Shown here piece by piece: positions 55,336 to 64,000 of a stretch of 64,000 nt of DNA. The DNA lies in NCBI GenBank assembly GCA_039583875.1, contig CM077158.1, forward strand, positions 121,145,900 to 121,209,899, given 5' to 3'. The stretch comes from Platanthera guangdongensis. Taxonomy: Eukaryota; Streptophyta; Magnoliopsida; Asparagales; Orchidaceae. The position numbers and the translations under genes were made by a program. Position 1 is the first letter of the stretch. Each line of letters opens with the position of its first letter. A model generated the notes under the pieces. That model saw only the letters and a program-made list of their open reading frames with translations, ran no database searches and had not been told where the DNA came from.

Positions 55336-56396
55336 CTATGGTAGCGGGTACCAAAACGGAGACAGAACATAAGCCCCAATACATGTATACATATACCTGT
55401 CGTATGTGTCAGGCATGGGCAGAAAGTAACTTGGGAAGCTCATCCGCTCCAACTCCACCTGCATCTGGTCACAATAAGTCCTAGGCCGCATTACAGGCCC
55501 TTGCACTGATTGGACCAATTCCACAATGTGGTCCTGCATGGAAGTAGACACAAGAGCAAGGTCAAGAAATAAACTAGAAGAATAACATAAAGGAACCTCG
55601 ATCTTGGGGATGGTCCCGGAGTCATCCCCCGTCGGTGGAATTGTGGGTGCTTCCATACAGCTATCTAGGCTGATGCAAGAATGTTCTAAAGCTGCATCTG
55701 CCTCGTCCATGCCTCGGGCATCCTCACATGGGATGAAGTTCGCAACCTCTGCCACGGAGTCGTCCTCCGCGACTCGACTAGATCTAACAGAACGCTGGAA
55801 ATGCTAATTTCCACCTGCGAATCAACCTCAACAACATTGTCAGAAGAAGAAAGAATGCTATGAAAAGAAGAAGGTGAAGGCACAAAGCTCGGTAGGACAT
55901 TGAGCGCTGGCTCTCCACAACTAATAGATTCTATGTTAGGCGATGTATGCACTTCAGGAGTATAAATAACAGTGTCGGAATGGGGATAAGCACATGTATC
56001 GATGCACATACCTGGGATGCCTTCTTCATAACATAGAGATGGCAATGGTGCATACCCCGATACAGAAGGGATGCTGTCCAAGGTTGAAGTGGAGACAATC
56101 CGAAGATCCGGCTCGTCATCCACTTCTAGCTCAGCTAGGTAAGTGGCATAATCCTTCAATGCATGATCCCAGCTTCGACAAAAAAGGCACTGCATAGCCG
56201 GCTTCGGCAGTGCAACGGGTGCTGAAGCCGAATAAAAGTAGTGCGGTAATGGCTCCGCAGGTCGGTAGCTAACCGGCTTATGTTTATGGTATGTAGATTC
56301 CTGAATTTCCTGGCTACTATACTTCTGAGGGCATCTGTCACTAGCATGAGAGATGTCTCCACAATGACGGCAACGGATATTGAAATTTGCCCACAT
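55336..56396 (-). pseudogene. I ORF1: double zinc-knuckle acidic protein with one frameshift
   Basis: Starts MWANFNIRCRHC at 56396, about 170 bp after the primer-binding site. The first knuckle CRHCGDISHASDRC is complete (CX2CX4HX4C). The second, CLFCRSWDHALKDY, has Tyr for the last Cys; it corresponds to J's intact knuckle CLLCQGVGHMLKDC. A Ser/Pro/Glu-rich middle leads to a frameshift near 55745, after which the frame 55755-55336 continues with acidic sequence and ends CIGAYVLSPFWYPLP, the same WYPLP end as J's ORF1. No enzyme motif. Likely nucleic-acid binding by the knuckles; the role is otherwise unknown. Confidence 0.72.
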
Positions 56397-56567
56397 TGTG
56401 GAGATTTCAAATATAAAGGATACAACTACTTTCCATAGTTTTTGCGAATAAAACTAACAATTCATCTGACGGAATAACAACACAAGAGAAAAGGGATCAA
56501 ATCAAAACAAAACAATACAACTCTTATAACGAAATTCTCAGTCATCCGGAGTTGCTCTACAGTTGCA

Positions 56568-56586
56568 TTCCCCGGCAACGGTGCCA
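56568..56586 (-). other. Primer-binding site of I (tRNA-Asp type)
   Basis: The minus strand reads TGGCACCGTTGCCGGGGAA six bases after the 5' LTR, one base from the tRNA-Asp complement. J has the same site with a different single change. Confidence 0.85.
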
Positions 56587-56592
56587 AAAACT

Positions 56593-58238
56593 TGATGCGC
56601 GTAAATCGGCAAGCGCACCGGTCGCACAAGTAATAAAGTTTGGGAATAAATCCCCGAGTGTCGGTATCTTGAGGAATGCAATTAGCATAGAGCGGCAACA
56701 GTTCAGAAAATATTATTATGAGGGTTATAATTAGAAAGAGAGAAAAAAAGGGGACTTGAGAGATTGTGGTTGTTTGATCTAATAAACTAGTAAAAGCTAT
56801 GCGGGTCGAAGGCACCGCTTCACAAGGTGAAGTGAGTGTTTCGGCCGGGATGCTGAACATCAGTTGGGCGAGTGGACGGAAAGCTAATGGATGGAAGTGT
56901 TCTTGTGTGGAGTGCAATCGGGTGAGATACGGGTATGGGGTGGATGTGGAGTGAGCGAGGCGCATTCACAGACACTACTCACAAGCATAAGAAAACTACT
57001 AACATCTCATTAGATATAGAATAAAACTTGATGTTCATTACAATGTTAAACCATTCCATACTACAGAGGAAGGGGAAGAGGAGTAAAATAAAAGGGAGTG
57101 AAAATCCACCGCATGTCGTGGCTGGAATAGCGAGTTATCAATCCGCTTCCGGGCTCAGTCCGAGGAGGCTTCCGGTACCAACGAGCTGTCACCTCGAAGG
57201 CCTTTAAGTTCGTTCTCTAGGTTGTCTTCTTCACCAACTCCAGTGGAAAGCTTGGAGTTGAAGTCGTCAATGGCCGAGGGCTTCGCCGGAGAGTTTGAAA
57301 TGCTTCAGAGTAGCTGACTATGGACTCCCGATGAAGGTGGAGGTGATGGAGCAGCTGGAGAAGTAAAATGGCGATTCTTACGCACTCCCCGATCGCAGCA
57401 AATGACAGGTGTTGACCTAAATCACGGAGCAGAGGCTTAAATATGGAGGCAGCAAAAGCAGAGCGCACGATCAGTGGCGCACGACCAGTGGTCGTGCGCA
57501 CTGTCGGTCGATGATCGTGCGCCATTTCCAATTAGACCTGCAACCTGGATAAGAAACATCAGCATATATGCGCACGATCAGTGGTGCACGACCGGTGGTC
57601 GTGCGCACTAAATCCACTGATCGTGCGATTGGCATGGACAGAATTGCCGAAGCAAGGAGCAAACACGCATGAACAGTGGCGCATGACCGGTGGTACTGCG
57701 CACTACGGCCAGTGCTCGTGCGATTACCCGGGCAGAATTAGGATAAATGAGAATGTAATGCGCACGATCGGTGGTGCGCGACCAGTGGTTGTGCGCAATA
57801 AGTCCAGTGGTCATGCGCAAAAAGAGATCGACGAACAGAGAAAAGTTCTTGAGAAAGTCGTCGGATGGAGATCAACGAATGTAATGCGCACGACCGGTGG
57901 TGCACGACCAGTGGTCGTGCGCAATAAGTCCAGTGGTCGTGCGCAGTATTCCTGCATCGTCAGGGTCTCCCGTGCGGTTCCGGAGCACACACACGAATCC
58001 TGCTCCAGCAGAAGAGGCAGATAGGCCACCAAACATGCACACCACATTCCCAAGACAAGGCTAAAGAACAACAAAAACACAGAAACAAATCAAGCACACA
58101 GAAACGGGTCTATAGTACACTTAATCGTGAAATAGGCACGTAAGCAAATATAAGTAATAATGGCTCCCAAGTGTAGTGCTAAGATGATAAAACTGGCCCA
58201 AATGAGTCCAAAAATCAGTGTAAAATGTGGACTCATCA
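56593..58238 (-). repeat. 5' LTR of I (1646 bp)
   Basis: Starts TGATGCGCGTAAATC and ends GTGGACTCATCA, matching 50036-51675 with scattered substitutions. The palindrome modules are at 57459-57960 and the CCTTAAATATGG (minus strand TATA-like) near 57437. Plus-strand frames in it are repeat-driven. Confidence 0.9.
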
Positions 58239-59133
58239 TTTTCCATAACAATCCATTCACGACCTCAAATTGGGAATTTGACCCATCCAAAGCCTCAACC
58301 ATGATTTGCTTCATGTGGCCATCCATAACCAAAGCCTGCCGAATCCGATCAGCCAGGTCACACTTAAGTTATGTCCAGTTCAAAAGCACTTCAGCACTAG
58401 TCTGCATATCTACGCAAGAGATCTCCAACGCCTCCAACTCCCGAACCAATCGCTCGTCATGGACTGACAGCCAGTTGGCTTGAGCTGGGGCCCTGCGACT
58501 CAACACATCCACAACTACATTGCCTTTCCCAGGCACATATTGAATCTTGAATGTGTAGTTCCCCAGGAACTCCAACCATCTCCACTATCTCATGTTTAGA
58601 TCCTTCTAATCCAATAAGTATTTCAGACTTTTGTGGTCGGTATAGATATCGACCATCACCCCATACAAGTAGTGTCTCCACAGCTTCAGGGCAAATATCA
58701 CGACCGCTAACTCCAAGTCATGGACCAGATAATTCCTCTCCTGCACCTTCAGCTGACGCGAGCCATACGCTATCACACTTCCATACTGTAGTAGGACACA
58801 GCCCAATCCACTTCTCGAAGCAACGCTGTAGATCTCAAAGCTTTCGGTCCCACTCGGCGAACTCAGCACAAGCGCCATGGTCAACCGACTTTTCAACTCC
58901 TCAAAAGCTCGTGCGCACTACGTAGTCCAAAAAAACTTCTGATCTTTCCTCGTCAGAGTCGTGAGGGGTAACACTATCCGCGTGAAGTTCTCTATGAAGT
59001 GCCTATAATAGCTGGCAAGCCCCAGAAAACTCCGGACTTCCGTTACCGTAGACAGCACAAGCCACTCTTGTATAGCAATAATCTTCGTCGGATCCACCGC
59101 AATTCCATCTCCAGTGACTATGTGACGAAGGAA
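58239..59133 (-). pseudogene. H reverse transcriptase end and RNase H
   Basis: The minus strand begins, at the cut made by F, within RT (FLRHIVTGDGIAVDPTK, then SFLGLASYYRHFI), passes a TAG at 58918, and enters RNase [52 protein letters not shown] and [13 protein letters not shown]. Two TAG stops follow near 58590-58610. FKIQYVPGKGNVVVDVLSRR marks the end of RNase H, and the linker runs to VVNGLLWK at 58239. The integrase resumes beyond I at 50035. Confidence 0.88.
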
Positions 59134-60181
59134 TATAACATCCCATTTCCAACTAGACCCATAAGAATGGTTTTGGTCATGACTAGGTCATGATAAAACC
59201 CTGGGGAGCTAAAAAGGGCCAAGAGATAGAAGGCCAATGTGAGGATCACCTTGGTCTGCCTATGGCACAACCACATCACCAAACCTAGAGTTTGACCTTA
59301 GGGCTTCACCATGTCTCCATGACACCACCATAACATCACTAACCTATCAGAGGGTCCACTAAATCCTTAAGGGTCCATTGGAGTCAACCCAAAGTGGCAA
59401 ATTTGACCTACGACCACCATAGGCCAAAATTGGGCAAAGTGCCCTAATAAAGGGCAGTTGGCCTCTAATTTCCCCAACCACCTTTCCCAGGTCTTCCTAG
59501 ACCTAAATGAGGTCAATGGGTCACTAAGGACACATTGGGTTCAGCCCTAGAGGCCAAGTTGAGCCAAGTCAACTCAAGCCCCCAATCTGGTCAAAGTACC
59601 CTTACTAAGGGTAGGTGACCTCCAAAGTGCAACGTAACCCTACATAATCCTTCCTAGACCTCAGGAGAATCCATGGGGTCACCAAGGACCCCTTGGGGTC
59701 AACCCAAATTATCATGTTGACCTAAGTCAACTCTAGCACTAAAGTGATCAAAGTGCCATTACCAAGGGACAAGTGACCTCCAAGATGCCAAGTCAACCCT
59801 ATCCAATCCTACCTAGGCCTTAGGGGAGATCCATGGGTCACCAGGGACTCTTTAGGCGTAACCAAAAAGGTCAAAAATACCAAGGTCAACCCAAGCCTAC
59901 CTTGGGTCAACCTAGCCCAAATAGGCTAGCCCAAGTTCAAGCCTCCTCATGTGGCTTCTTTAGGAGATAATGTGTATGGATGGGTTGCGAATAGACTTCC
60001 AGATTGACCAAGTCAACTTTGTGACTAGGAGAGAGAGTGAGCTTCATTTCCATGGTTATGGAGGAGAGAGAAAAATGAAAGAAGGGGGAAGGAAGGGGCT
60101 CGGCCAAGGGGAGGCCAAAGGCCACCTTTAATGGCTGAATTCAACTCCCCTAGGGAAGGGGAGAAGTTTCCAGCAACTTCC
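59134..60181. mobile_element. Fragment F: LTR-like block cut by G
   Basis: At 59134 the RT of H stops and a block begins with TATAACATCCC, a likely decayed TGTAACATCCC LTR start. It is free of conserved coding and is crowded with GGTCA, GTCAACC and TTGACC words, often preceded by CCTTGGGG. It ends at the G insertion (60182), and its remainder must lie outside the window. Orientation and family are unknown. Confidence 0.5.
59163..59960. repeat. GTCAACC/GGTTGAC word array in F
   Basis: GTCAACCC, AAGTCAACTC and GTTGACC occur repeatedly together with ATGGGTCACC-like segments in long imperfect direct repeats of roughly 110-120 bp (for example CCTAGACCT...GGGTCAC near 59500, 59660 and 59810). GGTCATGAC with AGGTCATGAT is a local palindrome pair at 59174-59193. 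Periodicity at 20-22 bp is not evident. Confidence 0.6.
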
Positions 60182-60401
60182 TGTTGGAGTTACTATTGTG
60201 ATCTGGAAGTGATCAAGCATGTAATCTCACTGCCAACGCGATATGAGCCTGCAGGGTCACACATAAGAGATGTGGAGAAGTTGGACGATTGACTACGTTG
60301 GTAAAGATTACCAATCACCGACCTGAATGGGGTCATGGGCAAAGTGTTGCCTTAAAGGATCGTCGAGTTGGGCAAATGTTGCCGTGGAGAGCTTGTTTGA
60401 A

Positions 60402-60745
60402 TAGTCGACCGAAGGTCGACGAGAATTTTCGAGAATGGGTCTCTGATTCTCGCCGATCGACGAGAGTCATCGAGAATGGTTCTCTGATTCTCGCCGATCG
60501 ACGAGAATCGTTACTCAGATTCTCGACGATCGACGATTTCGACAAGTGTCGTCGAGCACGGCTCGACGATCGACGAGTATCGTCGTGTATCGTCGAGCGC
60601 GGCTCGACGATCGGCGAGAATCGTCGAGTATTGTACTCTGATTCTCGCCGATCCTAGGTGATACTCGTCGACTGATTCTCGCCGAACCTGCTCAGTGATT
60701 CTCGCCGATTGTCGCCGATTCTCACCGATTGATACTCGCCGATTC
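60402..60745. repeat. CGATCGACGAGAA palindrome array in G LTR
   Basis: GATTCTCGCCGATCGACGAG and related forms recur about eight times with half-sites on both strands, for example from 60445, 60486 and 60518. TCGACGATCGACGA is the core palindrome. Spacing is irregular (32-41 bp between GATTCTCG starts). The array ends about 60 bp upstream of the TATA-like box. Confidence 0.85.
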
Positions 60746-60805
60746 TGAACCCCATTTCTGGGTGGTCTGCGGATAGAGAAGTTTCTAAGTCTTTTATGCC
60801 TTTGG

Positions 60806-60813
60806 GATAAAAG
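60806..60813 (+). promoter_or_regulatory. Probable TATA box of G LTR
   Basis: GATAAAAG lies just downstream of the palindrome array and about 500 bp before the LTR end. Support is position and sequence only. Confidence 0.45.
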
Positions 60814-61323
60814 GGATACTTAGGGTTTTTCGGGGAATAATCTCTCTGTTGTGCGAATCGAACTCGACGGAAGAGTTCCGCTCGTTCGCTCCGCCGATCC
60901 CGATTCCCGCCGCCGAAAGAGTTCCACCGTCGTGTTCGCTCCGCTGACCACCTCTTCTCCGGCGACTATCGCTGGTGCTGCTCTTCCTGGCGCGGACCTA
61001 GCAGTCCGTGGAATAGCAGAGGTGCGGTCTTCTCCTTCCCGATAATCCGTGCGACGGATAGATCGGCGTTCTCCCGCTCATGTGGACTTCTGTAGAAGCG
61101 TGGACATTATTCTACGTAGAACTCGCCACTAGCACGCAGAAGAAATTTGGAGCATCTCCGTTGAGTTGTGAGTCAACGCCACCGAGGTAATTTTTGCTTA
61201 GTTGCCTATTTACTTCTTGATTCAACTGTCATGGCCCGATCCTATTTCTTTTGGGTTTTCTTATTGTTTTATTCTTCCGCTACGTGCACAAGCGTTGTGC
61301 CATCTCATAGAGAAACCCAACAG

Positions 61324-61336
61324 TGGTATCAGAGCC
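61324..61336 (+). other. Primer-binding site of G (tRNA-iMet)
   Basis: TGGTATCAGAGCC lies one base after the 5' LTR end. The following 61337-62303 is an untranslated leader with no gene visible. Confidence 0.9.
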
Positions 61337-62303
61337 AGGTTTCGGCCATGACTGTTGAATTGGAAGTTTTGTTATTCCGGTGCGTGTAAACCTAGGGATT
61401 TAGAAGCGTTCTAAATATCTAGATTTAGTCTTGGTACCTCGCCAAGAACGACTGGAATTTCGGTGGAATTTCTAATAGTTAGAAATTGTTGTCTCCTTAG
61501 AAGTAACCATCCCTCGAGTATGTTTTGGATTGTGAATCCAACATAGAGAGATGAGCTTGTCTACTGCTTTAAGTTGAGTTGTCTTTGCCTTTGTCCAATG
61601 CATGTAAATCTGAGGATTTGGAAATTTCCGGATGTTCAGATTTAGCCCTTCCTTCTATCAAATGTTGATGGTGTCAGGTTGTGCACATATGGGATGCATG
61701 TGGTTTTAGAAAATTGTTTTTCTTTGGATGTGCACATTGATCAAATGTTGATCATGGTTAATTATTAACCTACTATTAAAATCCCTTCATCAAATATTAA
61801 GTGTTCGGATGCCTTCCGATGGATGACACTCTTCCTGCCTCGATCGATGAAGTGTGGGCTTGCCAAAGCAAGGTGCATTAATCTATCTTGGTAAGGGTGC
61901 AAGCGGATAATTGTGATATCCCACTGTCGACATCGGGTCCAGCTTAACTAGGTGACCTCAAAGGTTGAGTGCCTAGAGGCATAGGGTTGGCATGCACCAT
62001 ATGATGGATGCGAGTAAAGAGTTATTCACCAACCATACAAGAATTGCATGAGGATGCAATTGGCAAGCGTTGCCTACCTAAATAACCACATCGTGAGAGG
62101 AATGCCAAAGCGGACTCATAGTGTTGGTGAAATACGAATATTGTCCACTAAGAGAGTAGCTCGCATGAACTCTCTGAATTGTTAGTGAGGGCTATCATTT
62201 CGAATAAAATAGTGGGAGTATTTTAATTGAAATCCAAATTAAAATAAATTGTATTTGAAATTTTGGTACTGATTTTATTCTGCATAAATTCTTGTAGAAT
62301 TCC

Positions 62304-63364
62304 ATGGCAAGTGTTTCACACTCCACTTTGTCTATGAGAGCCATCCTTGAGAAGGATAAGCTCAGTGGGACAAATTACATGGACTGGTACAGGAACCTGA
62401 GAATTGTTCTCAGGCAAGAGCGAAAGCTCTATGTCTTGGAAGAAGAAGCCCCCGAGGTGCCGACCGGGAATTCTTCCCGTGCTGAAAAGGATACTTATAA
62501 GAAGTATACTGACGATGCTTTAGATGTCGAATGCCTTATGCTTGCCACCATGAACTCTGAGCTTCAGAAGCAACATGAGAACATGGGGTGCAAGGAGATT
62601 GACGAGCATCTCAAGAAAATGTTACAAGGGCAGGCTCGTCAAGAGAGGTTTGACATCACAAAAGCGTTGTTTCAGTGCAAGATGGGAGTTCGAGACTCAT
62701 TAGGGACTCACGTACTCAAGATGATTGGGTATATATAGAACCTTGAAAGGCTGGGTTTCCTCTTGGTCAAGAGTTGGCCACAGATCTGATCCTGCAATCA
62801 TTGCCGGACATTTATGAGCAGTTCGTCTTGAACTACAACATAAATGAGATAGACAAGATACTGCCCGAACTCCTAGGCATGTTGAGAACTGCCGAAATCA
62901 ATATGAAGAAGGCCAAGCCTGCCAGCCCCATACTGATGGTGCATAAGGGCAAGGGCAAGGCCAAGGGCTCTAAGAAGACGAAGGTGGGACCTAAGTCATA
63001 TCTTGAGCCCAAGTCTTCTGCACTGATGAAAAAGAAAAGCACGGTGAAGGAAGGGAAATGCCACCACTGTAGCAAGGCTGGTCATTGGCGGAGGAACTGT
63101 CCTACGTATATTAAGGGTCTGCAGAAATTGAAGGGAGGTATGACTTCCGCTTCTAATGTTTACGTTATAGAGATAAACCTTTCTGCTCCTTCATCTTGGG
63201 TATTGGATACCGGATGTGGTTCTCACATTTGTACAAATGTGCAGGAACTGGAAAGGAGAAGATTGCTGAGTAAAGGGGAGGTGGACCTCCGCGTCGGCAA
63301 TGGAGCAAGAGTTGCTGCTGTAGCCGTAGGAGTTTACCGTCTTTCTTTCCCAGTGGGCTTGTAA
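62304..63364 (+). pseudogene. G gag and protease
   Basis: The frame starts MASVSHSTLSMRAILEKDKL at 62304, followed by SGTNYMDWYRNLRIVL, the typical start of copia-type gag. A TAG at 62736-62738 and a frameshift about 20 bases later move the frame to 62774 onward: LILQSLPDIYEQFVLNYN, then a Lys-rich stretch, the zinc knuckle CHHCSKAGHWRRNC near 63058-63100 (complete), and the protease motif SWVLDTGCGSHICTN near 63194-63238 with the catalytic D-T-G. A second frameshift near 63345 ends this frame at 63364. The gag would form the particle, and the protease would process the polyprotein. Confidence 0.88.
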
Positions 63365-64000
63365 TAGAACTAGATAACTGTTATTTTGTTCCGGCGATAA
63401 CTAGAAACATTATATCTATTTCATGTTTGGACATAATTGGATTTTCTTTTATAATTAAGAACAATTGTTGTTTTATATTTAAGAATGATGTTTGTTATGC
63501 TGTAGCCCAATTGTTTAATGGTCTTTACGTTTTGAACTTGGACCATCTGATCTGTAATGTAGAAAACAATAAAAGACTAAGAACAAATGACTCGAACCCT
63601 ACGTTTCTCTGGCATTATCGTTTGGGCCATATCAACGAGAACCGCATATCCAAGCTCCATAGAGATGGACTTTTGGACTCATTTGATTATGAATCATTTG
63701 AGCGATGCAAATCTTGTTTATTAGGCAAGATGACTAAAGCTCCTTTCACTGGTTATACTGAGAGGGCTGAGGATCTCTTGGGTGTTGTACATAGTGATGT
63801 ATGCGGACCCATGAGTTCCATGGCTAGAGGTGGGTATTTCTACTTTGTTATATTTACTGATGATTTCAGTAGATACGGATATGTGTATCTTATGAAGTGC
63901 AAATCCGAGACCTTTGAAAAGTTCATAGAGTTCAAGAATGAAGTAGAAAACCAGTTGGGTAAAAGGGTTAAAGCACTCCGATCTGATCGAGGTGGCGAAT
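63346..64000 (+). CDS. G GAG-pre-integrase and integrase, open to the window edge
   Basis: After the frameshift near 63345 a frame stays open for all of the remaining 218 codons. It shows LVIELDNCYFVPAIT (end of the protease domain), FLWHYRLGHINENRISKL and CKSCLLGKMTKAPF (the H-H-C-C zinc-binding pre-integrase), then the integrase core: LLGVVHSDVCGPM (first Asp), VIFTDDFSRYGYVYLM, and LRSDRGGE (second Asp) at the last bases. The third catalytic residue lies outside. This is the best-preserved coding stretch in the window, but it has no start of its own and is part of a broken polyprotein. Confidence 0.88.

Larger units (their letters stand above)
50036..58238 (-). mobile_element. Non-autonomous LTR element I (long form of the I/J family)
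   Basis: I has LTRs 50036-51675 and 56593-58238 and is minus-oriented, shown by a tRNA-Asp-type primer-binding site at the right and a polypurine tract at the left. It carries two ORFs (56396-55336 and 54768-53689), with no protease, RT or integrase. Its LTRs and ORF1 are related to J. It sits in H pol between RNase H (...VVNGLLWK) and integrase (KDGRLCVPN...). The flanking pentamers TCCTT (50031-50035) and TTTTC (58239-58243) are not identical, so the TSD has decayed or the ends are off by a base. Confidence 0.88.
28639..59133 (-). mobile_element. Chromodomain Ty3/gypsy element H, interrupted by A and I
   Basis: H is a minus-oriented Del/Tekay-like chromovirus. Its 3' LTR is in two pieces (28639-30509 and 48462-48652) around A. 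The polypurine tract and chromodomain-integrase follow (48653-50035), then I (50036-58238), then RNase H and the end of RT (58239-59133). F cuts RT at 59134, and the rest of RT, PR, gag and the 5' LTR are outside the window. Its left end inserted into the gag of C. The chromodomain after the integrase places it among chromoviruses. Confidence 0.85.
60182..61322 (+). repeat. 5' LTR of G (1141 bp)
   Basis: Starts TGTTGGAGTTACTAT and ends GAAACCCAACA, with TGTTGG/CCAACA terminal inversions. It is followed after one base by the primer-binding site. It contains a CGATCGACGAGAA array (60402-60745) and a GATAAAAG TATA-like box (60806-60813). Confidence 0.88.
60182..64000 (+). mobile_element. Ty1/copia element G, 5' part
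   Basis: Plus-oriented copia element: 5' LTR (60182-61322), tRNA-iMet primer-binding site (61324), about 1 kb leader, gag, protease and the first part of integrase, running off the right edge. Its left flank CTTCC (60177-60181) is one TSD half; the other is outside. It lies in F. Several stops and frameshifts show it is not autonomous now. The lineage within copia cannot be fixed without RT. Confidence 0.88.

Noticed and set aside
60289..60657. 122-codon plus frame in the G LTR
   Set aside because: It runs through the CGATCGACGAGAA array upstream of the TATA box, so it is a repeat translation.

Overview
This window is a plant nuclear intergenic region built almost entirely of LTR retrotransposons inserted into one another. 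I see no host gene, rRNA, tRNA or CRISPR array. The evidence for a plant is the mix of families: SIRE-like Ty1/copia elements with an extra ORF downstream of RNase H, chromodomain (Del/Tekay-like) Ty3/gypsy, a Tat-like gypsy, and non-autonomous elements primed by tRNA-Asp. The degree of nesting suggests a large, repeat-rich flowering-plant genome. I cannot name the species. Letters K, N, L, M, C, D, J, H, A, B, I, F, G are my own labels.

Layout. K (1-3089, +): 3' end of a gypsy element with a 3.0 kb LTR. N (3090-4040): GTCCGC-rich fragment. L (4041-5148, -): copia gag/PR/IN remnant. M (5149-5283): LTR fragment. C (5284-28638, -): SIRE-like copia. D (8450-22318, -), a gag-only Tat-like element, is inserted in C's extra ORF, and J (13835-20226, +; TSD ATAGA) is inserted in D's gag. 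H (28639-59133, -): chromodomain gypsy inserted into C. H's 3' LTR is split by A (30510-48456, -; TSD ACACG), a gag-only gypsy with three LTRs and two internal regions. A's leftmost LTR is split by B (31007-39299, -; TSD TACCC), a copia derivative that kept gag and the extra ORF but lost pol. H's pol is split between RNase H and integrase by I (50036-58238, -), a long relative of J. H is then cut by F (59134-60181), and F by G (60182-64000, +), a copia element that runs off the window. The deepest chains are L>M>C>H>A>B and L>M>C>H>F>G.

All element proteins are broken by stops, frameshifts or insertions. G keeps a long open integrase frame at the right edge.

The most interesting signal is not a gene. 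Nearly every LTR family carries an array of its own short palindromic word: CTCGAG in K, TTCGTCGA in C, GTCCGCGGAC in D, CACGACCACTGGTCGTG in I/J, GACACGCCCGTGTC in H/A, GCGAGAATC/GATTCTCG in B, CGATCGACGAGAA in G. In those where I can find a TATA box, the array lies upstream of it in U3. In K, C, H, A, I/J and an internal array of D the sites recur at about 20-22 bp, close to two helical turns. In C and I the same word recurs inside the element just upstream of the second ORF, which looks like a reuse of the LTR control module as an internal promoter.
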